From contig NZ_QNVY02000003.1 in the NCBI RefSeq assembly GCF_003314435.2, positions 310,001 through 374,000 of the forward strand: a stretch of DNA of 64,000 nt. Reading direction: 5' to 3'. Positions 40,971-49,913 of this stretch are shown one piece after another (position 1 is the stretch's first letter; every line of letters begins with the position of its first letter). A program made the position numbers and the translations under genes. The notes under the pieces are model-generated. The model made no database searches and had not been told where the DNA came from. It saw only the letters and a list, made by a program, of their open reading frames with translations. The DNA comes from Flavobacterium petrolei. GTDB lineage: Bacteria; Bacteroidota; Bacteroidia; Flavobacteriales; Flavobacteriaceae.

Positions 40971-41654
40971 TTACAAAAGCGTCTTTGATTGTTTTTTTAC
41001 TCCCAATATAATAGAAGGCAAATTTTCATTCAACCACTTGTATTTATTCAAAATCATAATATGCGTTCCGCCTTTTACGGTAATACAATTCTTGATATAT
41101 TTTATTGGAAAAACATCATCAGCATCACCATGAATATGAATTACATTTTCATCACTAACCGTTCTATCCCATAAAATCACTTGTTCCACAGCCCAGTTCA
41201 AATACCGAATATCCCGAACAGAAAGAAATTTTTCATATAACTTAAGGCGCTGATTTACTTTTTCTCCAAAAGAAAATTTAGCCAGACTTTCGATATTTGC
41301 AAATAAACTCATCGGAATCAGTTTATAAGCTTTAGTGGTTTTAGCGATTTTCAATCTTCGTGGAAATTCAGAATTGCATCTCACACTCGAAATAATAATG
41401 ACTTTGCGCGCCTCTACATATTTCGCCATTTCCTGAACTAAAATCCCTCCAAAAGAAACACCAATCAAAACCGGATTCTTATGGATTACTTTTGCACTAA
41501 TTCTCTTGGCATAATCCGTCAAAGATTCGTGATCTAGCGGAATCTCCCATTCTAATAAATGGATTTCGAACGTGTCTTCAGGAAGTACAATTCGCTCAAA
41601 AATGGCAGCACTTGACGCCAAACCTGGCATTAGATAAACTGGAATTTTACTCAT
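40971..41654 (-). CDS. Alpha/beta hydrolase
   Basis: 227 aa. N-terminal Y-L-M-P-G-L-A-S-S-A-A; nucleophile elbow G-V-S-F-G-G (Ser about residue 84); acid in G-D-A-D-D-V-F-P; His in K-G-G-T-H-I-M. This is a compact hydrolase without a lid domain. Substrate unknown. The gene precedes the transglycosylase on the same strand by 28 bases and is divergent from the pirin gene. Confidence 0.85.
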   Translation of the reverse strand: MSKIPVYLMPGLASSAAIFERIVLPEDTFEIHLLEWEIPLDHESLTDYAKRISAKVIHKNPVLIGVSFGGILVQEMAKYVEARKVIIISSVRCNSEFPRRLKIAKTTKAYKLIPMSLFANIESLAKFSFGEKVNQRLKLYEKFLSVRDIRYLNWAVEQVILWDRTVSDENVIHIHGDADDVFPIKYIKNCITVKGGTHIMILNKYKWLNENLPSIILGVKKQSKTLL

Positions 41655-41767
41655 AATTGTTTTAACGATTTTATAACAAAATTCGGAATTTTTATGGCGA
41701 ATTTTGTATAAAATTAATTTTTTTATTGGAATTCGTCCAACTAACCATCTTATATTATCAATAATTT

Positions 41768-42490
41768 ATGACTACACAACTATTTACATCAAATACAAGA
41801 GGAACCGCAGATTTTGGTTGGCTTAAAGCCAATTTCTCCTTTTCTTTCGGAAATTATTTCAATCCGGAGCGTTTGCAATTTGGAATGTTACGTGTTTTAA
41901 ACGACGACACCATTGCAGGTGGATCAGGCTTTGGCACTCATGGACATGCCAATATGGAAATCATTACGATTCCTCTCGAAGGCGGTTTAAAACACCAGGA
42001 CAGTATGGGAAATGAAGGCGTAATTGGTTTTGGTGAAGTCCAAGTAATGAGTGCCGGATCCGGAGTAGAACATTCTGAAATGAATGCGAGTCAGAAAGAA
42101 GAGGCAAAAACACTACAACTATGGGTTTTTCCTGACACAGAAAACGTCACACCAAGATACGACCAGAAATCGTTTGATATTGAAAATCAAATCAATACCT
42201 TTGTAAATATTGTTTCGCCAAACGATCAAAATGATGGCAATGCACTTTGGGTTTACCAGAAAACCTTTTTCCATTTAGGAATATTTGACAGCAATACCAG
42301 CGCTACTTACAAAGTACGAATTCCTAAAAATGGTGTTTATTTATTTTTGATTGAAGGCGAAATAGAAGTTAACAACCAAGTTTTGAAGGCAAGAGATGCC
42401 ATGGGAATTACAGATTTTGATGCATTTGACATCAAGATCAATACCAAATCAAAAATACTTTTGGTAGAGGTACCAATGAATCAGAGTTAA
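41768..42490 (+). CDS. Pirin-family protein (YhhW-like bicupin)
   Basis: 240 aa, the length of the E. coli YhhW group. The N-terminal cupin holds the metal site: F-G-T-H-G-H-A-N-M-E-I-I-T and later V-E-H-S-E-M-N. Such proteins show quercetin 2,3-dioxygenase activity in vitro. The natural role is uncertain. The small GNAT gene follows after 5 bases, so the two are probably co-transcribed. Confidence 0.92.
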   Translation: MTTQLFTSNTRGTADFGWLKANFSFSFGNYFNPERLQFGMLRVLNDDTIAGGSGFGTHGHANMEIITIPLEGGLKHQDSMGNEGVIGFGEVQVMSAGSGVEHSEMNASQKEEAKTLQLWVFPDTENVTPRYDQKSFDIENQINTFVNIVSPNDQNDGNALWVYQKTFFHLGIFDSNTSATYKVRIPKNGVYLFLIEGEIEVNNQVLKARDAMGITDFDAFDIKINTKSKILLVEVPMNQS

Positions 42491-42495
42491 TTATT

Positions 42496-42798
42496 ATGGA
42501 TGCAGCAAGCACTATGGAAATCAAAGACAACACTTTTTCTAGACAATTTGAAACTATAGTAGATCAGGGATTAGTTTCTGTTGAATATTCTTTTCAGGAG
42601 AAGAAAATATTTTTAACAAAAATAAATGTTCCTGAATCTTTTGAAGATGAAGAATTTATTTCAAATTTCTTGAAAAATATTATGGAGATTGCTATTGAAA
42701 GAAAATTCAAAGTGGTTCCTATTCTTCCAAAAATAGTGGTGTTTTTCAAAAAAAATCCTATTTACAAAGAGTTACTTCCTCCGGGAATTAGACTGTAA
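42496..42798 (+). CDS. Small GNAT-like N-acetyltransferase
   Basis: 100 aa, the mini-GNAT form seen in YidJ-like proteins: F-E-T-I-V-D-Q-G-L-V-S-V-E-Y, K-I-N-V-P-E-S-F-E-D-E (the position of the usual H-T-x-V-P), then A-I-E-R-K-F-K-V-V-P-I and V-V-F-F-K-K-N-P-I-Y. It probably binds acetyl-CoA. A start at the second Met (codon 7) is equally possible. It overlaps nothing and ends at a bidirectional terminator. Confidence 0.85.
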   Translation: MDAASTMEIKDNTFSRQFETIVDQGLVSVEYSFQEKKIFLTKINVPESFEDEEFISNFLKNIMEIAIERKFKVVPILPKIVVFFKKNPIYKELLPPGIRL

Positions 42799-42803
42799 CA
42801 AAA

Positions 42804-42838
42804 AAAAATCAGCTGTATTTTAGGATACAGCCGATTTT
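42804..42838. terminator. Bidirectional terminator between the GNAT and ABC-F genes
   Basis: AAAATC-A-GCTGTAT pairs with ATACAGC-C-GATTTT, with an A-run on the left and Ts on the right, between two convergent genes. Confidence 0.8.
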
Positions 42839-42861
42839 GATTTGTAAAAAGTTTAAGAATA

Positions 42862-44496
42862 TTATTTCTCTATTTCTCTCATGCTATCCATTTTCTTGTT
42901 GGCTAAGAAACCGGTAATATCTTCAAAATGTTCCACCACTCTTTTATTTCCAAATTCAAAAACTTTAGTCGCTAATCCGTCTAAGAAATCTCTATCGTGT
43001 GAAACCAAGATTAAAGTTCCATCAAAATCGCGCAACGCATCTTTGATAATATCTTTGGTTTTCATATCCAAGTGATTTGAAGGTTCATCCAGAATCAATA
43101 AATTCACGGGTTCCAACAATAATTTAATCATTGCCAAACGCGTTTTTTCCCCACCCGAAAGCACTTTCACTTTTTTGGTCACATCATCACCCTGAAACAT
43201 GAAAGCACCAAGAATATCTTTGATTTTAGTTCTTACATCACCCACGGCAATATCATCTATTGTTTCAAAAATAGTGGCATTTTCATCTAATAATGAAGCT
43301 TGATTTTGGGCAAAATAACCAATTTGTGCGTTATGACCAATTTCTAAACTACCACCATTGATTTCAATTTCTTTCATAATGGCTTTGATCATAGTCGATT
43401 TTCCTTCCCCATTTTTACCAACGAAAGCTACTTTTTCTCCTCTTTCAATTACCATATTTGCATTCGAAAAAACTACATGATCTCCATACGATTTTGACAA
43501 ATCCTTAACAATCACCGGATATTGTCCGGAACGCGCTGCTGGTGGAAATTTTAATTTCAATGCCGAAGTATCCACCTCGTCAACCTGAACAATAACCAAT
43601 TTCTCTAACATTTTAACACGAGATTGAACAGCATCCGTCTTAGAAAATGTTCCTTTAAACCGGTCGATAAAAGTCCTGTTATCTGCAATCATGCGTTGCT
43701 GCTCGTCATATGCTTTTTGCTGATGCACACGTCTGTCTTTTCTCAGTTCCAAATAATGAGAATATTTGGCTTTATAATCATAAATACGTCCCATTGTAAC
43801 TTCGATAGTACGGTTCGTAATATTATCCACAAAAGCCCTATCGTGAGAAATTACCACAACCGCTTTGGCCGAGTTAATCAGGAAATCTTCTAACCACTGA
43901 ATACTTTCAATATCCATGTGGTTGGTAGGCTCATCCAGCAAAATTAAGTCTGGTTTTTGCAAAAGGATTTTGGCAAGTTCGATTCGCATTCTCCATCCAC
44001 CAGAAAATTCAGTAGTTTGACGGCTAAAATCTTCGCGGACAAATCCCAAACCAATTAGAATTTTCTCTACTTCGGCTTCGTAATTTACTTCTTCAATCGC
44101 ATAGAATTTTTCGCTTAAATCCGAAACTCTTTCGATTAATTTCATGTACGCATCACTTTCATAATCAGTACGAATCGTCAATTGCTCATTGATTTCATCA
44201 ATTTCCGCTTTCATCGCAAAAACTTCCCCAAAAGCTTTCGAAGTTTCCTCCATTACGGTTGCACCATCTGTAGTCAATAAATGCTGAGGCAAATAGGCCA
44301 CAACTGCATCTTTTGGTGCCGAAATATTCCCTGTTGAAGGTTTGCTTTGACCTGCAATAATTTTAAGCAGCGTTGATTTTCCTGCTCCATTTTTACCCAT
44401 AAGGGCAATTTTATCGTTTTCATTTATGGCAAAAGAAACATCACTAAAAAGTGTCGTACCACCAAATTGTACGGAAATATCGTTAACTGTAATCAT
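42862..44496 (-). CDS. ABC-F family ATPase
   Basis: 544 aa with two ABC domains and no membrane part. Walker A copies are G-K-N-G-A-G-K-S-T (about 36-44) and G-K-N-G-E-G-K-S-T (about 350). Signatures are F-S-G-G-W-R-M-R and L-S-G-G-E-K-T-R. Walker B copies read L-I-L-L-D-E-P-T-N-H and L-L-I-L-D-E-P-S-N-H. ABC-F proteins act on the ribosome to clear stalled states. The protein resembles the YbiT/Uup-like housekeeping group rather than a dedicated antibiotic resistance factor. Confidence 0.93.
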   Translation of the reverse strand: MITVNDISVQFGGTTLFSDVSFAINENDKIALMGKNGAGKSTLLKIIAGQSKPSTGNISAPKDAVVAYLPQHLLTTDGATVMEETSKAFGEVFAMKAEIDEINEQLTIRTDYESDAYMKLIERVSDLSEKFYAIEEVNYEAEVEKILIGLGFVREDFSRQTTEFSGGWRMRIELAKILLQKPDLILLDEPTNHMDIESIQWLEDFLINSAKAVVVISHDRAFVDNITNRTIEVTMGRIYDYKAKYSHYLELRKDRRVHQQKAYDEQQRMIADNRTFIDRFKGTFSKTDAVQSRVKMLEKLVIVQVDEVDTSALKLKFPPAARSGQYPVIVKDLSKSYGDHVVFSNANMVIERGEKVAFVGKNGEGKSTMIKAIMKEIEINGGSLEIGHNAQIGYFAQNQASLLDENATIFETIDDIAVGDVRTKIKDILGAFMFQGDDVTKKVKVLSGGEKTRLAMIKLLLEPVNLLILDEPSNHLDMKTKDIIKDALRDFDGTLILVSHDRDFLDGLATKVFEFGNKRVVEHFEDITGFLANKKMDSMREIEK

Positions 44497-44607
44497 TGTA
44501 ATGTTGATTTGTAGATTTGGTTATTCATTTATTCTAAAAGTTGAAAACCAAGTTGTTTTTAAAAAGTGCAAAGATAGATTAATTAAGTAATTTGTTTACT
44601 ATAAAAT

Positions 44608-44653
44608 AAAAGCTTCCAGAAAGAGAATAAAAATTCAATTTCTGAAAGCTTTG
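44608..44653 (-). terminator. Putative terminator of the alanine symporter gene
   Basis: AAAGCTTcCAGAAA pairs with TTTCTGaAAGCTTT over an 18-base loop; a T-rich tract follows on the minus strand. Confidence 0.6.
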
Positions 44654-44670
44654 AAAAAGAAATAAACGAA

Positions 44671-46134
44671 CTATACTTCTCTATTTTTATTGATTTCGTC
44701 CCAAATTGGCGCATTCATAACACCAATATTCTTTGGATGAAAAACAGGATTTTGACCCTCTTTCTTTTGTTTTTCATAATCTTTTAATGCTGCAAAAGCT
44801 GGTTTCTGTAACAGCAGAATTGCAATAATATTACACCAAGCCATAATCCCTACACCAATATCACCAATATTCCATATTAATTTTGCTTCATTGACACAGC
44901 CATACATAACAACCACTATCATAACAATTTTTAATACTCGGTTAAAAACAGGAGAATTCATTTTTCTGGTCAAGTACGAAATATTAGTTTCAGCAATATA
45001 GTAATAAGCCAAAATAGTCGTAAAAGCAAAGAAGAATAAAACAATTGCCACAAATAAAGAGCCAAAACCAGGAAAAACACTATTCATAGCACTTTGTGTA
45101 AATCCTGTTCCAGCAGTAACGTTCTGTGCTCCTTCGTATAAAAATTCAGTTGCGCCATTTGCACCTAAAACTGGGTTTTCGACATTATATTTACCTGTAA
45201 TTAATAACATAAAACCTGTTGCACTACAAACCAATAGCGTATCAATATAGACTGAAAAAGACTGGACTAAACCTTGTTTAACCGGATGCGAAACATTTGC
45301 TGCAGCAGCAATATGTGGTGCAGTTCCCTGTCCCGCTTCATTAGAATAAAGTCCTCTTTTTACACCCCATTGAATCGCTAGTCCAATAACTGCCCCAAAG
45401 CCTGCTTCCTGACTAAAAGCACTGTTAAAAATTAAAGAAATAATGCCTGGCAACGCTCCAAGATTCATACCTATTATAACTAATACAATCAAAAGATAGC
45501 CAATAGCCATGATTGGAACTACCACTTCAGTCACTTTTGCGATTCGTTTTACTCCGCCAAAAATAATCGCTCCAAAGACAGCTGCAACTATAACAGCGGT
45601 AATTCTGGAGTCAAGATTAAAAGCATTGTTCAAACCGTCAGCCACCGAATTCGACTGAATTCCGGGTAATAAAATACCTGCTGAAATAACGGAAACTATG
45701 GCAAACAAGATGGCAAACCACTTTACGCCCAAACCTTTTTCGATATAAAAAGCGGGACCTCCTCGAAACTGTCCCAAATGTTTTTCTTTATAAATCTGCG
45801 CAAGAGTAGCCTCTACAAAAGCAGTACTTGCTCCCAGAAAAGCAACAACCCACATCCAAAATAAAGCACCAGGACCTCCAAAAGTGATAGCTGTAGCCAC
45901 TCCCGCAATATTTCCAGTACCAACCCTACCTGCCAGAGACATTGATAACGCTTGAAAAGAGGAAACTCCTGACTCTGAACTTTTACCATCAAACAATAAA
46001 CGAAACATTTCCTTGATATGACGCAATTGAAGAAAACGAGTTCGTATTGAAAAATAAAGCCCTGTTCCTAAACACAAAATTATTAGAGGCACACTCCAAA
46101 CTATTTCATTTACCATCACGACAATCTCTTCCAT
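44671..46134 (-). CDS. Sodium:alanine (AGCS) symporter
   Basis: 487 aa, about 11 membrane helices. The family motif G-L-Y-S-N-E-A-G-Q-G-T-A-P-H-I-A-A-A lies near residue 265, and M-S-L-A-G-R-V-G-T-G-N-I-A-G-V near 66, both part of the substrate/Na+ site. It takes up alanine or glycine with sodium. It stands alone with a terminator on its 3' side. Confidence 0.94.
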   Translation of the reverse strand: MEEIVVMVNEIVWSVPLIILCLGTGLYFSIRTRFLQLRHIKEMFRLLFDGKSSESGVSSFQALSMSLAGRVGTGNIAGVATAITFGGPGALFWMWVVAFLGASTAFVEATLAQIYKEKHLGQFRGGPAFYIEKGLGVKWFAILFAIVSVISAGILLPGIQSNSVADGLNNAFNLDSRITAVIVAAVFGAIIFGGVKRIAKVTEVVVPIMAIGYLLIVLVIIGMNLGALPGIISLIFNSAFSQEAGFGAVIGLAIQWGVKRGLYSNEAGQGTAPHIAAAANVSHPVKQGLVQSFSVYIDTLLVCSATGFMLLITGKYNVENPVLGANGATEFLYEGAQNVTAGTGFTQSAMNSVFPGFGSLFVAIVLFFFAFTTILAYYYIAETNISYLTRKMNSPVFNRVLKIVMIVVVMYGCVNEAKLIWNIGDIGVGIMAWCNIIAILLLQKPAFAALKDYEKQKKEGQNPVFHPKNIGVMNAPIWDEINKNREV

Positions 46135-46349
46135 ATTTTTAATTTAAATTAATAATCCCAACATTTAATTTTTATAAAACTATACCATTAAGCCAAAGAA
46201 AACTAACTAACGGCCATCTAAAACCTTACCAAATACTTAAATACCTTAAAAACAAAAGATTGAAAAAAACACTATTTTTACTCAAAAGAAGAATTTTCCC
46301 TATCCTTTTTCTTATTCCGAAAAAGAATTCTACTTCTATTAAATTGAAA

Positions 46350-46382
46350 AAAAAATGCTCTATTCGATTGAATGGAGCATTT
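46350..46382 (-). terminator. Rho-independent terminator of the GlmU-like gene
   Basis: On the minus strand AATGCTCCATTC pairs with GAATAGAGCATT and is followed by a run of T. Confidence 0.8.
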
Positions 46383-46421
46383 TCCTGTCTTTAAGAAATA
46401 TAATATCAATAGCAAAAGTTA

Positions 46422-47597
46422 TTAATCTTTTCTCCACTTTTTTGTTTCCTCGAAAACATGTTCCAAAATTGCAGCTTCTCTTTCATCGAATTCCACATTT
46501 CGACGGCTCATTACAAGTCTTGCCGTTTCAAATGCTTTTTTGGTAATATAAGTAGTAAAACCAGAAGCGCCGCCCCAAGAAAAACTTGGCACAAAATTGC
46601 GAGGAAAACCGCTGCCAAAAATATTAGCACTCACTCCTACTACTGTCCCTGTATTGAACATAGTATTAATACCGCACTTACTGTGATCACCCATCATCAA
46701 ACCGCAAAACTGAAGACCCGTTTTAGCAAAACCTTCCGTTTCATAACTCCACAATTTCACTTCTTCGTAATTGTTTTTCAAATTCGAATTGTTACTGTCG
46801 GCGCCAATATTACACCATTCGCCAAGAACTGAATTTCCTAAAAATCCGTCGTGACCTTTATTAGAATAACCAAACAATACCGAATTATTGACTTCGCCCC
46901 CAATTCTGGAAAAAGGACCTACTGTTGTCGCTCCATATATTTTAGACGCCATTTTTACTTGTGCATTTTCGCACAAGGCAAAAGGGCCTCTGATAACAGA
47001 TCCTTCCATAATTTCAGAATCCTTACCTATATATATAGGACCTGTAGAAGCATTTAAAGTCACAAACTCTAACGTTGCTCCTTCTTCAATAAATATATTT
47101 TCAGGTGCAATTACATTCACACTTTTTGGAATAGGTTGAGATCTTCGGTCTTCGGTTAAGATTTCGAAATCTTCCCGAATGGCAGCATCATTTTTAGAGA
47201 AAATATCCCAAGTGTTTTGAACTGTTAAACAATCATCCGTATATTCAATAATTTCATAGGAATCAAAATCTACTGCTTCTTGTTCTTCGGTAGTATAAAA
47301 AGCGATGACTTCATCGCCTCTAAAAATTGCCTGATTGGGTTCCAAATTACTAACCATTTCGACTAAAATAGCGTTAGGCAGAAAAGAAGCATTAATCATT
47401 ACGTTCTCTTCTAATTCTACCATTGGATATTTTTCTGACAAATACTCCTCTGTCAAAGTAGTTGTAGTAGAACCCAAATGCATTTCCCATTTTTGACGAA
47501 TGGTCATAATCCCAATAAGAATATCCGCAATAGGACGTGTAAAAGTAAAAGGCAATAAGGCATTTCTGGATGGTCCGTCAAAAAGTATGTAATTCAT
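46422..47597 (-). CDS. GlmU-family putative sugar nucleotidyltransferase
   Basis: 391 aa. The N-terminal 190 residues correspond to a nucleotidyltransferase-like domain but lack the usual G-x-G-T-R-M start (here I-L-F-D-G-P-S-R-N-A-L-L-P). The C-terminal half is a left-handed beta helix of hexapeptide repeats (I-Y-I-G-K-D-S, G-P-F-S-R-I-G-G, C-N-I-G-A-D-S-N), as in acyl/acetyltransferases. Bacteroidota proteins of this kind are called GlmU-like; the true sugar substrate is unknown. It is followed by a strong terminator. Confidence 0.87.
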   Translation of the reverse strand: MNYILFDGPSRNALLPFTFTRPIADILIGIMTIRQKWEMHLGSTTTTLTEEYLSEKYPMVELEENVMINASFLPNAILVEMVSNLEPNQAIFRGDEVIAFYTTEEQEAVDFDSYEIIEYTDDCLTVQNTWDIFSKNDAAIREDFEILTEDRRSQPIPKSVNVIAPENIFIEEGATLEFVTLNASTGPIYIGKDSEIMEGSVIRGPFALCENAQVKMASKIYGATTVGPFSRIGGEVNNSVLFGYSNKGHDGFLGNSVLGEWCNIGADSNNSNLKNNYEEVKLWSYETEGFAKTGLQFCGLMMGDHSKCGINTMFNTGTVVGVSANIFGSGFPRNFVPSFSWGGASGFTTYITKKAFETARLVMSRRNVEFDEREAAILEHVFEETKKWRKD

Positions 47598-47710
47598 AAA
47601 ATTGTTTATTTGTTGATTCAGTTAGTTATTGAATAAAAATTAGTTCAAAAAACTTCCCTTTTTATAATATTGACTTCAAAGTTACAAAGTTTTCAAATAA
47701 ATAAAATAAA

Positions 47711-47734
47711 AAAGCCTCCCAAAAAGGAAGGCTT
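47711..47734 (-). terminator. Rho-independent terminator of rpmE2
   Basis: AAGCCTTCC/GGGAGGCTT stem with T-run on the minus strand, 26 bases beyond the rpmE2 stop. Confidence 0.85.
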
Positions 47735-47759
47735 TACTATATTTGAAAACAAGTTAAAA

Positions 47760-48011
47760 TTATTTAACGTGTTTAGCGTATTTAGTTTTGAATTTATCAA
47801 TACGACCTGCAGTATCGATAAGTTTAGATTTACCTGTGTAAAAAGGGTGAGAAGTTCTAGAGATCTCCATTTTTACAACTGGGTATTCAACACCATCAAC
47901 TGTTAATGTTTCTCTTGTATCTGCAGTAGATTTAGTGATAAAAACTTCGTCATTTGACATGTCTTTAAATGCAACTAATCTGTAATTTTCTGGGTGAATT
48001 CCTTTTTTCAT
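47760..48011 (-). CDS. rpmE2: 50S ribosomal protein L31, type B
   Basis: 83 aa. Starts M-K-K-G-I-H-P-E-N-Y-R-L-V-A-F-K-D-M and has S-R-T-S-H-P-F-Y-T-G-K-S-K-L-I-D-T-A-G-R-I-D-K-F near the end. The zinc cysteines of type A L31 are absent, as expected for type B, which needs no zinc. It is a large-subunit protein of the ribosome with its own promoter and terminator. Confidence 0.98.
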   Translation of the reverse strand: MKKGIHPENYRLVAFKDMSNDEVFITKSTADTRETLTVDGVEYPVVKMEISRTSHPFYTGKSKLIDTAGRIDKFKTKYAKHVK

Positions 48012-48122
48012 CTTGTTAATCTTTTTTATTTGTTAATTATAATTTGTCTTGAAGCTTTTCTTCTAACAGAAAAGGTATAAACTCCTTATAACTTTTTGTT
48101 TTACAATATTATTTTGAGTTTG

Positions 48123-48151
48123 CAAATTTACAATTTTTTTCCAATAAACAA
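48123..48151 (-). promoter_or_regulatory. Putative rpmE2 promoter
   Basis: Minus strand: TTG (48151-48149), 18 bases, TAAATTTG (48130-48123). The leader is about 105 bases and contains a T-rich stem near 48055-48080 that could be a binding site, but I cannot identify one. Confidence 0.6.
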
Positions 48152-48251
48152 ATCTTTGCATCACTTTTTTTATATAATCGTAAAAAGCGATTTTTAGCTC
48201 CGAATATATTGGGAATTGTTATATTTGTGGATTAATTCTAAAACAACAACA

Positions 48252-48782
48252 ATGATAAACGAAATTATTAAAAAGAATGGAATAACCTTTGGAGTAACAA
48301 TTGGAATTGTTTCTGCATTAATTACTTCAACAATTTACGCTATTGATTTAAATTTGTTTACTTCTTGGTGGATTGGAGTCCTAAGTATTTTGGTTTACCT
48401 TACATTGGGAATTGTTTTACTTTCGAAAACAAAAAAAGAGCTGAACAATGTTTTCTCTTTCAAGGATGCTTTTACGACTTACTTCATCGCTACACTAATA
48501 GGTATTTTAATTTCAACTCTTTTTAATGTTCTTTTATTCAATTTTATTGATCCTTCTGCTAAAGAGACTTTAAGTGAATTAATGATTAAATACACTGTCA
48601 ATATGATGCAAAAATTTGGCACACCAGCATCAGCAATTAATGAAGCTATCGCAAAATTAAAAGAAAACAATCCTTACTCTACATTGGAACTATTAAAAGG
48701 ATCCGTTTTTAGTATTGTTTTTAGTTCAATTTTCGGATTAATTTTGGCAGCATTCTTTAAAAGTAAATCTACACAAGAATAA
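48252..48782 (+). CDS. DUF4199-family membrane protein
   Basis: 176 aa with four membrane helices (about 14-35, 40-60, 73-95, 148-168). The start at 48252 is chosen because a TATATTTG -7 box at 48220-48227 would otherwise lie inside the gene. The family is restricted mostly to Bacteroidota and has no known function. It runs directly into the glycosyltransferase gene (6 bases apart), a pairing that suggests a shared cell-envelope task. Confidence 0.85.
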   Translation: MINEIIKKNGITFGVTIGIVSALITSTIYAIDLNLFTSWWIGVLSILVYLTLGIVLLSKTKKELNNVFSFKDAFTTYFIATLIGILISTLFNVLLFNFIDPSAKETLSELMIKYTVNMMQKFGTPASAINEAIAKLKENNPYSTLELLKGSVFSIVFSSIFGLILAAFFKSKSTQE

Positions 48783-48788
48783 AAATTA

Positions 48789-49748
48789 ATGAATTTATCA
48801 ATACTCATACCGCTTCTTAATGAAGAGGAATCGCTTAATGAACTATATAATTGGATCATCAAAGTGATGCATTCTCATAATTATTCATACGAAATCATTT
48901 TTCTGGATGATGGAAGTACGGATAATTCATGGACTATCATCGAAGGATTTGCGAATGAAAACCCTCATGTAAAAGGGGTTCGTTTCATGAAAAATTTTGG
49001 GAAATCACAAGCACTGCATGCTGGTTTTGCCAAAGCGCAAGGCGATGTCATTATTACTATGGATGCTGACTTGCAAGACAGCCCAGAGGAAATTCCGGGT
49101 TTATACGACATGATTACCAACGGAAAATATGATTTAGTTTCCGGATGGAAAAAGAAACGCTACGACTCCGTGGTGGCAAAAAACTTGCCTTCTAAATTGT
49201 TCAATTGGGCGGCTAGAAAAACATCGGGAGTGGAATTGAACGATTTCAATTGCGGATTGAAAGCCTACAAAAATATTGTGGTGAAAAACATTGAAGTATC
49301 AGGTGAAATGCACCGGTACATTCCAGTTTTGGCCAAAAATGCTGGTTTTGGAAAAATTGGCGAAAAAGTGGTACAACATCAAGCCAGAAAATATGGTGAA
49401 ACTAAATTTGGGATGGAACGCTTTATTAATGGTTTTCTGGATTTAATAACTATTTGGTTTTTATCAAGATTTGGAAAAAGACCCATGCATTTATTTGGCG
49501 CCATGGGATCATTAATGTTTATTATCGGTTTTACGCTTGCCGGATATATTGGTATTTCAAAATTGTACCACATGTATAATGACATGCGTTATAGTCTGGT
49601 TACCAATAATCCTTGGTTTTATATTGCGCTTACCACAATGGTTTTGGGAACACAATTATTTTTGGCCGGATTTCTTGGCGAAATAATTTTGAGAACAAAA
49701 AACAATGAAGAGCGTTATAAAGTATCCAGTGAGGTTAATTTTTTATAA
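48789..49748 (+). CDS. Family 2 glycosyltransferase, membrane-anchored (DPM/GtrB-like)
   Basis: 319 aa. N-terminal GT-A domain: I-P-L-L-N-E-E-E-S-L, D-D-G-S-T-D-N-S-W, and D-A-D-L-Q-D-S-P-E-E with the D-x-D site. Two C-terminal membrane helices (about 232-255 and 268-290) follow. It transfers a sugar from a nucleotide donor to polyprenyl phosphate at the inner membrane. Homologues feed cell-surface glycan assembly. Confidence 0.93.
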   Translation: MNLSILIPLLNEEESLNELYNWIIKVMHSHNYSYEIIFLDDGSTDNSWTIIEGFANENPHVKGVRFMKNFGKSQALHAGFAKAQGDVIITMDADLQDSPEEIPGLYDMITNGKYDLVSGWKKKRYDSVVAKNLPSKLFNWAARKTSGVELNDFNCGLKAYKNIVVKNIEVSGEMHRYIPVLAKNAGFGKIGEKVVQHQARKYGETKFGMERFINGFLDLITIWFLSRFGKRPMHLFGAMGSLMFIIGFTLAGYIGISKLYHMYNDMRYSLVTNNPWFYIALTTMVLGTQLFLAGFLGEIILRTKNNEERYKVSSEVNFL

Positions 49749-49753
49749 ATTTA

Positions 49754-49779
49754 TGTAAACGAAAAAGTTCTCGTTTACA
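49754..49779 (+). terminator. Hairpin after the glycosyltransferase gene
   Basis: TGTAAACGA and TCGTTTACA form a perfect 9-base stem with an 8-base loop, 6 bases after the stop. There is no T-run, so it may be a weak terminator or an RNA stabiliser. Confidence 0.5.
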
Positions 49780-49786
49780 CAATACC

Positions 49787-49854
49787 TAGCCCTGATAAAA
49801 GCGGCATCCCACGCTTTTTTTGCGTGGATATAGCGTATAGCAGGATATAGCTCC
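49787..49854. repeat. Structured intergenic repeat, Flavobacterium type (copy B)
   Basis: A TAGCCCTGATAAAAGCGGCATC segment, a CCACGC/GCGTGG hairpin (49809-49814 with 49822-49827) and GATATAGCG...AGCAGGATATAGCTCC. The flanks correspond in layout to copy A at 22639-22764 although the hairpin sequence differs. It fills the gap between the glycosyltransferase and phosphosugar mutase genes. Confidence 0.7.
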
Positions 49855-49913
49855 TAAAAAAAAAAATTGGATTTAAATTTCATTTACGAATTTAGAAACT
49901 AAAAAAATATATA

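Noticed and set aside
48216..48251. Upstream start for the DUF4199 gene
   Set aside because: A TATATTTG promoter box lies within this part, so it cannot be translated from a transcript starting there.
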